Positions 1 to 17,098 of a DNA stretch of 64,000 nucleotides are shown piece after piece; the first letter of the stretch is position 1; the number at the start of each line of letters is the position of its first letter. The translations under genes and the position numbers were made by a program. The DNA is from Pseudonocardia sp. MH-G8 (GTDB lineage Bacteria > Actinomycetota > Actinomycetes > Mycobacteriales > Pseudonocardiaceae). Below the pieces are notes generated by a model. That model was not told where the DNA came from. It did no database searches and saw nothing but the letters and a program-made list of their open reading frames with translations. The stretch spans positions 186,001 through 250,000 of the forward strand of contig NZ_NKYF01000008.1 of NCBI RefSeq assembly GCF_002262885.1, written 5' to 3'.

Positions 1-408
1 GTCGCGGTACAGGCCCTGCAGGCACACCAGCACGCGCGCGCCCGAGTCGGAGAGCAGCAACGCGAGCTCGCGCTCCCGGTTCATCGGGTTGATCGAGACG
101 GCGATGCCGCCCGCCTTCCAGGTGCCGACGAGCGCGATGACGAACTGCGGGACGTTCTGCAGGTACAGCGCGACCCGGTCACCGGCCTCCAGGCCCGTGT
201 CGCGCAGGCCCACGGCGAACGCGTCGGTGAGCTCGTCGAGCTCGCGCAGCGTGATCCGGCCGTCGAAGTAGCGCAGGGCGTCGCCGTCGGGGTTGCGCGC
301 CACCGCCGCGCGGAACATCGCGAGCGCGTCGCCGTGCTCGGCCACCAGGTCGTGCGGCCGGCCCTCGTCGTAGCGGGCGAGCCAGGGCCGATCGTCGTAG
401 CCGGACAT
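1..408 (-). CDS. Acyl-CoA synthetase (AMP-binding, FadD-like), N-terminal 136 codons only
   Basis: The gene reads leftward and runs off the window edge, so only the N-terminus is present. The translation begins MSGYDDRPWLARYDEG and contains YFDGRITLRELDE, LQNVPQFVIALVGTWKAGG and SINPMNRERELALLLSDSGA. This is the usual start of the ANL adenylate-forming fold, which activates fatty or aromatic acids with ATP and CoA. The P-loop (S/T)SGT(T/S)GxPKG and the catalytic Lys would lie beyond the edge, so substrate class cannot be judged. A GGAGGA-type ribosome binding site precedes the ATG. It is divergent from rpoB across about 670 bp. The family assignment is good; a specific FadD number is not possible. 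Confidence 0.85.
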   Translation of the reverse strand, partial: MSGYDDRPWLARYDEGRPHDLVAEHGDALAMFRAAVARNPDGDALRYFDGRITLRELDELTDAFAVGLRDTGLEAGDRVALYLQNVPQFVIALVGTWKAGGIAVSINPMNRERELALLLSDSGARVLVCLQGLYRD

Positions 409-741
409 CCTCGTCCTCCGTGTTCGATTGCCTCCGCTGCGCTGCGGCGGGCTTGCCGGCCCTTGGAACGGGCGGCCCGCCAGGCCGGTTCGATCCCGTC
501 CGCCCCGCCGGCTGATCGTCGGCTCGGCCGTGAGACGGTGTCAAGGCGCGGTCCGAGCCCGCGAGCGGAACCCGGGCGGCGACGCCCGTGTGATGCGGAC
601 GTGAGCTTGCGGCGTGGCGAGCGCCCGATGGGCGGTCCTCCGGACGGGTCCGATCCGGGCGGCGGACGGTGGATCAGCCCCTGGAACAGCAGGCGCGGAC
701 CGTTCGTCCCGCGAAAAGGACCACTTACCGGCGCGTAGAGT

Positions 742-764
742 CTTGACGGGATGCGCGCGTCAAG
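742..764. promoter_or_regulatory. Inverted repeat CTTGACG-N9-CGTCAAG upstream of rpoB
   Basis: The 7-bp arms at 742-748 and 758-764 are perfectly complementary. The repeat sits about 40 bp upstream of the proposed rpoB -35 box. The left arm looks like a -35 (TTGACG), but no -10 lies at a proper distance. It may be an operator or an upstream element; nothing in the sequence names its partner. Confidence 0.4.
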
Positions 765-802
765 TCACCCTTAGGTCTCGATGGTTGTCTCGGCGACCTG
801 TC

Positions 803-831
803 TCGACAGCGGCTGCATTTGCAGCTAGACT
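803..831 (+). promoter_or_regulatory. Probable main rpoB promoter (TCGACA-N17-TAGACT)
   Basis: A -35-like TCGACA (803-808) is followed after exactly 17 bp by TAGACT (826-831), close to the actinobacterial SigA consensus. The expected transcription start is near 838, about 240 nt before rpoB. The assignment rests on sequence match only. Confidence 0.6.
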
Positions 832-1077
832 GCCTCTTTGCGCTGCCCTCGTCCAGCTTCGCGCGCGCTCAGAGGAGTCCTCTCCCGCTAGGGAGTTCCC
901 CTCCGCGGCTCGCGTGCCGCCGGCGGTGGCTGCGCCACGACAACAGACGGCGTGCGCCGGATCCCGCATCCGTCGGCCCGCTCGCCCCGGACCTCCCGCC
1001 CGGGGCGGACGAGCAGACGGTAGCGCGCGGAAGCCGGTGCCCGCCAGACGAGAGCGCAGTTCTCGGAAGGACGCATC

Positions 1078-4605
<3,528 letters not shown>

Positions 4606-4643
4606 TCACGCCCGAAGCCGAGATACGAACGAAGGACACGAAT

Positions 4644-8567
<3,924 letters not shown>

Positions 8568-8625
8568 GTAGAAGCAATCCGGACCGGGGGGCGACGGCCT
8601 TCCGGGTCCGGACACCCGATGCCCT

Positions 8626-8672
8626 GAACGGGGCCGGACACCTCTCTCCCGTGGAGGTATCCGGCCCCGTTC
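8626..8672. terminator. Bidirectional terminator between rpoC and the convergent esterase-monooxygenase gene
   Basis: The arm GAACGGGGCCGGACACCTC (8626-8644) pairs with 8654-8672 over 19 positions with a single mismatch, around a 9-nt loop. No U-tract follows, as is common in actinomycetes. The position between two convergent stop codons supports termination in both directions. Confidence 0.8.
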
Positions 8673-8698
8673 GCATTCCCGTACAGCTGGTCAGCGCA

Positions 8699-11026
8699 TC
8701 AGGTGGTGCGGTACTCCGATACGTCCAGCGTTCGCGTGCGCTTCGCGTACTCGCGCATCGTGCCGGGCCAGTTGTTGACGATCCGGCCGCTCGCCGTGCG
8801 GTACCAGCTGCGGCAGCCCGTCCAGACCGACCGGGACAGGCGCCGCTGCACCTCGGCGTCGAACCGGTCGGCGACGTCCGGCCGCACCACCAGGGTGCGC
8901 CGGCCGTCGCGCAGTAGCTCGACGGCCTGCCGGACGTAGCGGATCTGGCACTCGAGCATGTGGACGATCGAGCCCGAGCCGAGGTTGGTGTTCGGGCCGT
9001 AGAGCAGGAAGAGGTTCGGGAAGCCGGGCACCGCCATGCCGAGGTGAGCGCTCGCGCCGTCGCGCCACTGCTCGGAGAGCTCACGCTCGCCGCGGCCGAG
9101 CACCTTCATGGGCGCGAGGAACTCGGTGGAGGCGAATCCGGTGCCGAGGACGATCACGTCGGCCGGGTGCTCGGCATCGTCCGCCGTGCGCACGCCGGTG
9201 GCTGTGACCTCCGTGATCGGCGCGGTGACGACCTCGACGTGGGGCCGGGTGAGTGCGGGGTAGTAGTCCGACGAGGTCGAGATGCGCTTGCAGCCGATCA
9301 CGTGGTCCGGCCTGAGGCGGGCGCGCAGGTCGGGGTCGGTGACCTGGGCGCGCCGCAGCCCGTCGGACACGAGGCGGAACGGCAGCGCCGCGGCGCGCAG
9401 GGAGGTCAGGCCGATCGCGCCCGCCTCGTAGAAGACGTGCCAGACCGCGCGGGCGGCCGTTCGGACGATCCGTGGCCGGCGGCGCCCGCGGTAGGTCCGG
9501 TCCGGCTTCGGGACGACGTGGGGCGCGGAACGTTGGAACAACGTCAGCATCGCGACCCGGTCCGTGATGGCCGGCACGAACTGGATCGCGCTCGCGCCCG
9601 TTCCGACGACGGCGACCCGCCGTCCGGCCAGGTCGATGTCGTGGTCCCACTCCGCGGAATGGAAGACGGGACCAGGGAAGCGGTCGAGCCCGGGGACCGC
9701 CGGGCGGACGGGGCGGGAGAGCTGGCCGCACGCCGGGACCAGCACGTCCGCCTCGAGCGCCTCCCCTCCGGCGAGCGAGAGCTGCCAGACGGCCCGCGCG
9801 TCGTCCCAGCGCGCCTCGGTGACCTCGGTGCCGAGCCTCAGGTGCTCGGTGAGGCCGTGCTCGTGCGTGAGGCGTTCCAGGTACCGCAGGATCTCGGACT
9901 GCGGCGCGTACCGGCGGCTCCACTCGATCCCGGGCGCACCGGCGAACGAGTAGAGGTGCGAGGGGACGTCGCACGCGGCGCCCGGGTAGGTGTTCGCGCG
10001 CCAGACGCCGCCGACGCCCTCCGCGCGGTCGAGGATCGTCAGCTCGGCGGGGTCGGTCCACCCGGCGGCGCGCAGCGCCATGCCCATCCCGATCCCACCG
10101 AACCCGGCGCCCACGACCGCCACCCGCGGAAGGCGGTCACCGCAGTCCCGGCGGATGGCCGCCCCCAGCTCGGCGATGGCCTCGTCGGCCTCGCGCAGCA
10201 TCCCGGGGAACGCGGGGAAGGCGTGCCACATGTGCTCCACGCGCCGGTACGTGACCGTGCCCGCGGCGGCCCGGATCCGCTCGACGAGCGCGTCGGAGTC
10301 GCCGACGAGCACCTCCTCGGCCCCGGCGACGACGTGCACCGGCGGGAACCCGCCGGGATCGGCCTGCAGGGGACGCAGGTCGTCCGGGTCTACCGGACCG
10401 CGGTAGGCGGCCGCGGCGTCGGTGAGCCAGCCGGGGTCCAGCATCGCGTCGGTGGCCGCGTTGGCGTGCAGCAGCGGGGAGGAGAGGTCGAGGTCGAGCC
10501 ACGGCGAGATCAGCCCGATGGACCCCGGAAGCTCCTCGCCCGCGTCGCGCAGCCGCAGCAGGAGCGCCATGACCAGGCCGCCGCCGGCGGAATCGCCGGC
10601 CACCGCGATGCGTTGGGCAGGGTGGCCTGCCGCACGCAGGGCGCGGTACGCGGCGGCCACGTCGTCCACGGCCGCGGGGTAGGGGTGCTCAGGGGCCCGC
10701 CGGTAGTGCGGCAGGTGCACGGGGGCGCCGGCGGCGCGGCTCAGGTGCGCGGCGAGCCCGCGGTGCGAGGTGGGTGAGCCGAGCTGGTAGCCGCCGCCGT
10801 GCACGTACAGCACCTGGTGCGGTCCGCGGGCACCCCGCGCGACCACCCGCTCGGTCGGCACGCCACCCAGGGGACCCGTGCTGCGCCGGGTACCGCGCGG
10901 GGCGGGAGCGAGGTAGCCGGTGGTGTCCAGCAGCGGTCGCCGTACGCCGAGCGGGAGGCGAGGGGAGAGCAATGGGCGCACGATCACACGGGTGACCCCC
11001 CGGACGACAGCGCGAGGCAACCGCAT
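8699..11026 (-). CDS. Fused alpha/beta-hydrolase (esterase) and Baeyer-Villiger-type flavin monooxygenase
   Basis: The 775-residue protein joins two complete enzymes. Residues 1 to about 295 form a hormone-sensitive-lipase-type hydrolase with oxyanion motif HGGG (76-79), nucleophile GDSAGG (Ser146), a likely acid Asp243 and His268. Residues from about 300 form a flavin monooxygenase with FAD-binding GAGFGG (306-311), a second Rossmann GTGASA (475-480) and the fingerprint FPGPVFHSAEWD (450-461), matching FxGxxxHxxxW(P/D) of Baeyer-Villiger enzymes. The oxygenase would insert oxygen beside a ketone to give an ester or lactone, and the esterase would cleave it. Both active sites look intact. No signal peptide is evident, so it is probably cytosolic. 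It is convergent with rpoC and divergent from rpsL, with no pathway neighbours, so the substrate is unknown. Confidence 0.88.
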   Translation of the reverse strand: MRLPRAVVRGVTRVIVRPLLSPRLPLGVRRPLLDTTGYLAPAPRGTRRSTGPLGGVPTERVVARGARGPHQVLYVHGGGYQLGSPTSHRGLAAHLSRAAGAPVHLPHYRRAPEHPYPAAVDDVAAAYRALRAAGHPAQRIAVAGDSAGGGLVMALLLRLRDAGEELPGSIGLISPWLDLDLSSPLLHANAATDAMLDPGWLTDAAAAYRGPVDPDDLRPLQADPGGFPPVHVVAGAEEVLVGDSDALVERIRAAAGTVTYRRVEHMWHAFPAFPGMLREADEAIAELGAAIRRDCGDRLPRVAVVGAGFGGIGMGMALRAAGWTDPAELTILDRAEGVGGVWRANTYPGAACDVPSHLYSFAGAPGIEWSRRYAPQSEILRYLERLTHEHGLTEHLRLGTEVTEARWDDARAVWQLSLAGGEALEADVLVPACGQLSRPVRPAVPGLDRFPGPVFHSAEWDHDIDLAGRRVAVVGTGASAIQFVPAITDRVAMLTLFQRSAPHVVPKPDRTYRGRRRPRIVRTAARAVWHVFYEAGAIGLTSLRAAALPFRLVSDGLRRAQVTDPDLRARLRPDHVIGCKRISTSSDYYPALTRPHVEVVTAPITEVTATGVRTADDAEHPADVIVLGTGFASTEFLAPMKVLGRGERELSEQWRDGASAHLGMAVPGFPNLFLLYGPNTNLGSGSIVHMLECQIRYVRQAVELLRDGRRTLVVRPDVADRFDAEVQRRLSRSVWTGCRSWYRTASGRIVNNWPGTMREYAKRTRTLDVSEYRTT

Positions 11027-11515
11027 TACCGCACGGTAACCTGCCGGGGACGGGCGAGGAGCGTTCGCGGGTGTGAGCTCCGCGGCTGCGACGAGCGGAA
11101 CCTGTCACGCGGTAAACGGGCGCGTCCTCTTGCGGGCGCGGCGGGCTTCGGGCACGCTGCCCGGTACCGACAGCCGCTGACCAGGACCCGTTTTGACCCC
11201 CCTTCGGCGGGGCGGGTACCCTGTTGTCTTGCGCTCGGCCGCGGTCGGGCCGATCCGTGTGCCCTGTGGCCGCTGCTCCCGCACTCCGGTGCAGGAACGG
11301 CTCGTGGGGCGCGTGGGCCCAGGTCCCCGTGAGGTCCCCGATCTCATCTCCGGTGCCAGGGAGCAGTACGTCCGATGGCGGGACACGCCCGACCTCGGGG
11401 GTGGGCCGCAGGCGCTCGCACCAGCACCGGAAGCACGCCGAGCACCACAAACCGAGCACCACGAGCACGAACGCACCAGACACGAAGTACACCGACGGGA
11501 AGAAGCAGACGGTTC
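11027..11515. other. Intergenic region and long 5' leader of the str operon
   Basis: No supported gene. It contains the rpsL promoter at 11193-11222 and a leader of about 290 nt. The leader holds the box GACACGCCCGACCTCG (11382-11397), nearly repeated in the S10 leader, and a short direct repeat AGGTCCCC near 11320-11338. Divergent promoter elements for the esterase-monooxygenase gene must also lie here but were not pinned down. Confidence 0.6.
11193..11222 (+). promoter_or_regulatory. Probable str operon (rpsL) promoter, TTGACC-N18-TACCCT
   Basis: TTGACC (11193-11198) and TACCCT (11217-11222) are separated by 18 bp. The element is closely matched by the rplM promoter at 60413-60442, including the preceding GTT and the GGCGGG before the -10. 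Two independent ribosomal operons sharing it strengthens the call. Confidence 0.75.
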
Positions 11516-11890
11516 ATGCCCACGATCCAGCAGCTGGTCCGCAAGGGCCGTCAGGACAAGGTCGGCAAGACCAAGACCGCAGCGCTCAAGGGGAGCCCGC
11601 AGCGGCGCGGCGTGTGCACCCGGGTGTACACCACCACGCCGAAGAAGCCCAACTCGGCGCTGCGCAAGGTCGCGCGCGTGCGGCTCTCCAGCGAGATCGA
11701 GGTCACGGCCTACATCCCGGGTGAGGGGCACAACCTCCAGGAGCACTCGATCGTGCTGGTGCGTGGTGGCCGGGTGAAGGACCTGCCCGGCGTGCGCTAC
11801 AAGATCATTCGCGGTTCGCTGGACACCCAGGGAGTCCGCAACCGCAAGCAGTCCCGCAGCCGCTACGGCGCGAAGAAGGAGAAGAGCTGA
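11516..11890 (+). CDS. rpsL: 30S ribosomal protein S12
   Basis: This 124-residue decoding-centre protein starts at ATG 11516 (MPTIQQLVRKGR); the longer upstream open frame is leader sequence. TPKKPNSALRK and GRVKDLPGVRYK keep the lysines equivalent to mycobacterial Lys43 and Lys88, so it looks streptomycin-sensitive at this locus. It is the first gene of the str operon, and its TGA overlaps the rpsG ATG by one base. Confidence 0.98.
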   Translation: MPTIQQLVRKGRQDKVGKTKTAALKGSPQRRGVCTRVYTTTPKKPNSALRKVARVRLSSEIEVTAYIPGEGHNLQEHSIVLVRGGRVKDLPGVRYKIIRGSLDTQGVRNRKQSRSRYGAKKEKS

Positions 11891-12360
11891 TGCCCCGTAA
11901 GGGAGCGGCGCCGAAGCGCCCGCTGGTCTCGGACCCGGTCTACAGCTCGCCGCTGGTCACCCAGCTGGTGAACAAGGTGCTGCAGGACGGCAAGCGCTCG
12001 CTGGCCGAGCGCATCGTCTACGCAGCGCTCGAGGGCACTCGGGAGAAGACCGGCACCGACCCGGTCGTCACGCTCAAGCGCGCCATGGACAACGTGAAGC
12101 CGGCTCTCGAGGTGAAGAGCCGCCGCGTCGGTGGTGCCACCTACCAGGTCCCCGTCGAGGTGCGCGCCGTCCGGCAGACCACCCTCGCCCTGCGCTGGCT
12201 CGTGTCCTACGCCGGCCAGCGCCGCGAGAAGACGATGGTCGACCGGTTGATGAACGAGCTGCTCGACGCGAGCAACGGACTGGGCGCCGCCGTCAAGCGG
12301 CGCGAGGACATGCACAAGATGGCGGAGTCCAACAAGGCCTTCGCCCACTACCGCTGGTGA
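11890..12360 (+). CDS. rpsG: 30S ribosomal protein S7
   Basis: This 156-residue protein nucleates assembly of the 30S head on 16S rRNA and contacts tRNA near the E site. It begins MPRKGAAPKRP and ends AHYRW, the normal actinobacterial form and length. It overlaps rpsL by one base (TGATG), implying translational coupling, and lies 41 bp upstream of fusA. Confidence 0.98.
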   Translation: MPRKGAAPKRPLVSDPVYSSPLVTQLVNKVLQDGKRSLAERIVYAALEGTREKTGTDPVVTLKRAMDNVKPALEVKSRRVGGATYQVPVEVRAVRQTTLALRWLVSYAGQRREKTMVDRLMNELLDASNGLGAAVKRREDMHKMAESNKAFAHYRW

Positions 12361-12401
12361 CGGGCCGACCGTCCGCGCCAATGACTCAGGAGAGCTGAAC
12401 T

Positions 12402-14507
12402 GTGGCACGCGACGTGCTGACGGACCTGAGCAAGGTCCGAAACATCGGCATCATGGCGCACATCGACGCCGGCAAGACCACCACCACCGAGCGGATCCTG
12501 TACTACACCGGGATCAACTACAAGATCGGTGAGGTGCACGACGGCGCCGCCACCATGGACTGGATGGAGGAGGAGCAGAAGCGCGGCATCACGATCACGT
12601 CGGCCGCCACCACCTGCTTCTGGAAAGACCACCAGATCAACCTGATCGACACCCCCGGGCACGTCGACTTCACCGTCGAGGTGGAGCGCAACCTGCGGGT
12701 GCTCGATGGCGCGGTCGCGGTCTTCGACGGCAAGGAAGGCGTGGAGCCGCAGTCCGAGCAGGTCTGGCGGCAGGCCACGAAGTACGACGTCCCCCGCATC
12801 TGTTTCGTCAACAAGATGGACAAGCTGGGCGCGGACTTCTACTTCACCGTGCGCACCATCCAGGAGCGCCTGGGTGCCAAGCCGCTGCCGATCCAGCTGC
12901 CCATCGGCTCCGAGAGCGAGTTCATCGGCGTCGTCGACCTCATCGGGATGCGCGCGCTCACCTGGCGCGGCGAGGTCAAGATCGGTGAGGACTACACGGT
13001 CGAGGAGATCCCGGCCGACCTGCGCGAGCGGGCCGAGGAGTACCGCACGGCGCTCGTCGAGGCCGTCGCCGAGACCGACGACGACCTGATGGAGCGCTAC
13101 CTCGGTGGCGAGGAGCTCTCGATCGAGGAGATCAAGCTCGGTATCCGGGCGATCGTGAACAACCGCAGTGCCTACCCGGTGCTGTGCGGTTCGGCGTTCA
13201 AGAACAAGGGTGTGCAGCCCCTGCTCGACGCCGTGATCGACTACTTGCCGTCGCCGATCGACCTGCCGCCGGTGGAGGGCTTCCTCACCGACGGAGAGAC
13301 CCCGGCCAGCCGCAAGCCGGAGAAGAGCGAGCCGTTCTCGGCGCTGGCCTTCAAGATCTCGACGCACCCGTTCTTCGGCAAGCTGACCTACATCCGGGTG
13401 TACTCGGGCCGGGTCGCCGCGGGCTCCCAGGTCGTCAACTCGACCAAGGACCGCAAGGAGCGCATCGGGAAGATCTTCCAGATGCACGCCAACAAGGAGA
13501 ACCCGGTCGATGAGGCCATGGTCGGCCACATCTACGCGGTCATCGGGCTGAAGGACACCACCACCGGCGACACCCTGTCCGACGGGCAGGCGCCGATCGT
13601 GCTGGAGTCGATGACCTTCCCGGAGCCGGTCATCCAGGTGGCGGTCGAGCCCAAGACCAAGGCCGACCAGGAGAAGCTCTCCACGGCGATCCAGAAGCTG
13701 GCCGAGGAGGACCCGACGTTCCAGGTCAGCCTGGACGACGACACCGGCCAGACCATCCTCGCCGGCATGGGTGAGCTGCACCTCGAGGTGCTGGTCAACC
13801 GCATGAAGAGCGACTTCAAGGTCGAGGCCAACATCGGCAAGCCGCAGGTGGCCTACCGCGAGACGATCCGCAACACGGTCGCCAAGCACGAGTACACGCA
13901 CAAGAAGCAGACCGGTGGCTCGGGCCAGTTCGCCCGCGTCATCATCAAGCTCGAGCCGCTCGACACGTCGGCGAGCGACGGCGCGCTGTACGAGTTCGAG
14001 AACAAGGTCACGGGCGGTCGCGTCCCGCGGGAGTACATCCCCTCGGTCGACGCAGGCGCCCAGGACGCCATGCAGTACGGCGTCGTGGCCGGGTATCCGC
14101 TGGTCGGTATCAAGCTGACGCTGCTCGACGGTCAGTACCACGAGGTCGACTCCTCCGAGATGGCGTTCAAGGTCGCCGGCTCGATGGCGCTCAAGGAGGC
14201 CGCACGCAAGGCCTCCCCGGCGCTGCTCGAGCCGATGATGGCCGTCGAGGTCACCACGCCCGAGGACTACATGGGTGACGTGATCGGCGACCTCAACTCC
14301 CGCCGTGGCCAGATCCAGGCCATGGAGGAGCGGTCCGGTGCGCGCATCGTCAAGGCGCTGGTGCCGCTCTCGGAGATGTTCGGCTACGTCGGCGACCTGC
14401 GGTCGCGGACCCAGGGCCGGGCGAACTACACGATGGTCTTCGACTCCTACGCGGAAGTCCCGACCAACGTGGCCAAGGAAATCATCGCCAAGGCCACGGG
14501 CGAGTAA
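12402..14507 (+). CDS. fusA: Elongation factor G
   Basis: The 701-residue GTPase drives ribosome translocation and, with RRF, recycling. The GTP-binding motifs are intact: AHIDAGKTT (19-27), DTPGH (83-87) and NKMD (137-140), followed by the EF-G-type domains through the C-terminal end. The GTG start follows GAGAGCTGAACT, with AGGAGAG as ribosome binding site. Length is standard and there is no second copy in the window. It is the third gene of the str operon; a hairpin lies between it and tuf. Confidence 0.98.
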   Translation: MARDVLTDLSKVRNIGIMAHIDAGKTTTTERILYYTGINYKIGEVHDGAATMDWMEEEQKRGITITSAATTCFWKDHQINLIDTPGHVDFTVEVERNLRVLDGAVAVFDGKEGVEPQSEQVWRQATKYDVPRICFVNKMDKLGADFYFTVRTIQERLGAKPLPIQLPIGSESEFIGVVDLIGMRALTWRGEVKIGEDYTVEEIPADLRERAEEYRTALVEAVAETDDDLMERYLGGEELSIEEIKLGIRAIVNNRSAYPVLCGSAFKNKGVQPLLDAVIDYLPSPIDLPPVEGFLTDGETPASRKPEKSEPFSALAFKISTHPFFGKLTYIRVYSGRVAAGSQVVNSTKDRKERIGKIFQMHANKENPVDEAMVGHIYAVIGLKDTTTGDTLSDGQAPIVLESMTFPEPVIQVAVEPKTKADQEKLSTAIQKLAEEDPTFQVSLDDDTGQTILAGMGELHLEVLVNRMKSDFKVEANIGKPQVAYRETIRNTVAKHEYTHKKQTGGSGQFARVIIKLEPLDTSASDGALYEFENKVTGGRVPREYIPSVDAGAQDAMQYGVVAGYPLVGIKLTLLDGQYHEVDSSEMAFKVAGSMALKEAARKASPALLEPMMAVEVTTPEDYMGDVIGDLNSRRGQIQAMEERSGARIVKALVPLSEMFGYVGDLRSRTQGRANYTMVFDSYAEVPTNVAKEIIAKATGE

Positions 14508-14516
14508 GAGGCGCGA

Positions 14517-14541
14517 GCCGCGGACCGGTAGCGTCCGCGGC
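14517..14541 (+). terminator. Hairpin in the fusA-tuf gap (attenuator or partial terminator)
   Basis: GCCGCGGAC (14517-14525) pairs perfectly with 14533-14541 around a 7-nt loop. No U-tract follows. Lying just after the fusA stop and 65 bp before tuf, it may end part of the transcripts or mark a processing site. Confidence 0.5.
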
Positions 14542-14606
14542 CCGTACCACCCACCGACCTGCCGTCAGCACGGCGGACAAGAACACCAGTCCAGGAGGAT
14601 CCCCCA

Positions 14607-15800
<1,194 letters not shown>

Positions 15801-16127
15801 CAGGCCCCGGTTGAGGACGTCGTACTGCGGTATGGCATCCTTGACGGGTTGCGCGTAGGGCTGCGGCGCGCCCGGACTTTTCGGTCCCCTGGATCGAGCG
15901 TTCGAGTGCGCCGCGCCCGCGCGGAGCCCTGGAAGTACAGCCCCTGAGCACAGCCACCCCTCCGGGGGGACGCAAATGGCCCGGGGACCGGTATGAGGTC
16001 AGGACGCGACACACCCGACCTCGTGGACCGGAGCCACCACGGGTGAGACCGGAATCGGGCTCCTCGTGCGTGCACCACCCCGGACTCGCGTACATGAGCG
16101 GCAGGAAGAAGAGGACGACCGACGACC
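15801..16127 (+). other. Leader region of the S10 operon
   Basis: No gene is supported. Within it are TTGACG at 15841 (no convincing -10 partner), a small CCCC-TCC-GGGG hairpin near 15957-15967 and the box GACACACCCGACCTCG (16008-16023). That box matches the rpsL leader box at 15 of 16 positions. A regulatory role in ribosomal protein synthesis is plausible but unproven. Confidence 0.5.
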
Positions 16128-16433
16128 ATGGCGGGACAAAAGATCCGCATCAGGCTCAAGGCCTATGACCACGAGGCCATCGACGCCTCCGCGCGCAAGA
16201 TCGTCGAGACGGTCACGCGCACGGGGGCTCGGGTCGTCGGGCCGGTGCCACTGCCGACGGAGAAGAACATCTACTGCGTCATCCGATCGCCGCACAAGTA
16301 CAAGGACTCGCGCGAGCACTTCGAGATGCGCACCCACAAGCGGCTGATCGACATCCTCGACCCGACGCCCAAGACGGTCGACGCGCTCATGCGCATCGAC
16401 CTGCCGGCCAGCGTCGACGTCAACATCCAGTAG
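16128..16433 (+). CDS. rpsJ: 30S ribosomal protein S10
   Basis: This 101-residue protein of the 30S head is also the NusE component of transcription antitermination. It begins MAGQKIRIRLKAYDHEAID and is of normal length. It opens the S10 operon, after a 327-bp leader, and lies 11 bp upstream of rplC. Confidence 0.98.
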   Translation: MAGQKIRIRLKAYDHEAIDASARKIVETVTRTGARVVGPVPLPTEKNIYCVIRSPHKYKDSREHFEMRTHKRLIDILDPTPKTVDALMRIDLPASVDVNIQ

Positions 16434-16444
16434 GGCTTGGACCG

Positions 16445-17098
16445 ATGACGGAATCAAAGATCACCGGAATCCTGGGCACGAAGCTCGGGATGACCCAGGT
16501 CTTCGACGAGAACAACCGGGTGGTCCCGGTCACCGTGGTCCAGGTGGGCCCGAACGTGGTGACGCAGGTCCGCACGCCGGAGACCGATGGCTACAGGGCG
16601 GTGCAGCTCGCCTACGGCGCGATCGACCCGCGCAAGGTGAACAAGCCGCGCACAGGGCACTTCGCCAAGGCCGGCGCCACGCCGCGCCGGCACCTGGTCG
16701 AGCTGCGCACGTCCGACGCCGGCGAGTACACCGTCGGCCAGGAGGTCAGCGCCGAGGTGTTCGACGCGGGCGCGGTCGTCGACGTCGTGGGCACGAGCAA
16801 GGGCAAGGGCACCGCGGGCGTCATGAAGCGCCACGGTTTCCACGGCCTCGGTGCCAGCCACGGCACGCAGCGCAAGCACCGCTCGCCGGGTTCCATCGGT
16901 GGCTGTGCCACCCCTGGCCGGGTGTTCAAGGGCGTGCGGATGGCTGGGCGCATGGGCAACGTGCGCACCACCACGCAGGGCCTCAAGGTGCACCGCGTCG
17001 ACTCCGACAACGGCCTGCTGCTGATCAAGGGCGCCGTCCCCGGTCCGCGTGGAGGCCTGCTGCTGGTGAAGACGGCTGCGAAGGGTGGTGTGCAGTGA
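16445..17098 (+). CDS. rplC: 50S ribosomal protein L3
   Basis: This 217-residue early assembly protein reaches toward the peptidyl transferase centre. GTKLGMTQVFDE at the N-terminus and RKHRSPGSIGGCATPGRVFKG in two parts of the central loop are characteristic. Its stop overlaps the rplD GTG by four bases. Confidence 0.97.
   Translation: MTESKITGILGTKLGMTQVFDENNRVVPVTVVQVGPNVVTQVRTPETDGYRAVQLAYGAIDPRKVNKPRTGHFAKAGATPRRHLVELRTSDAGEYTVGQEVSAEVFDAGAVVDVVGTSKGKGTAGVMKRHGFHGLGASHGTQRKHRSPGSIGGCATPGRVFKGVRMAGRMGNVRTTTQGLKVHRVDSDNGLLLIKGAVPGPRGGLLLVKTAAKGGVQ

Larger units (their letters stand above)
409..1077. other. Divergent intergenic region between the acyl-CoA synthetase and rpoB, including the rpoB leader
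   Basis: No supported gene lies here; open frames on both strands look like high-GC shadows without a ribosome binding site or family resemblance. The region carries a 7-bp inverted repeat at 742-764 and a good promoter at 803-831. Transcription from that promoter would give an rpoB leader of roughly 240 nt. No riboswitch or leader peptide was recognised. Confidence 0.6.

Noticed and set aside
743..776. TTGACG at 743 paired with TTAGGT as an rpoB promoter
   Set aside because: The spacing would be 22 bp, too long; the TCGACA-N17-TAGACT pair at 803-831 is better.
15841..15870. TTGACG at 15841 as an S10 operon promoter
   Set aside because: No acceptable -10 lies 16-19 bp downstream; I could not define the promoter.
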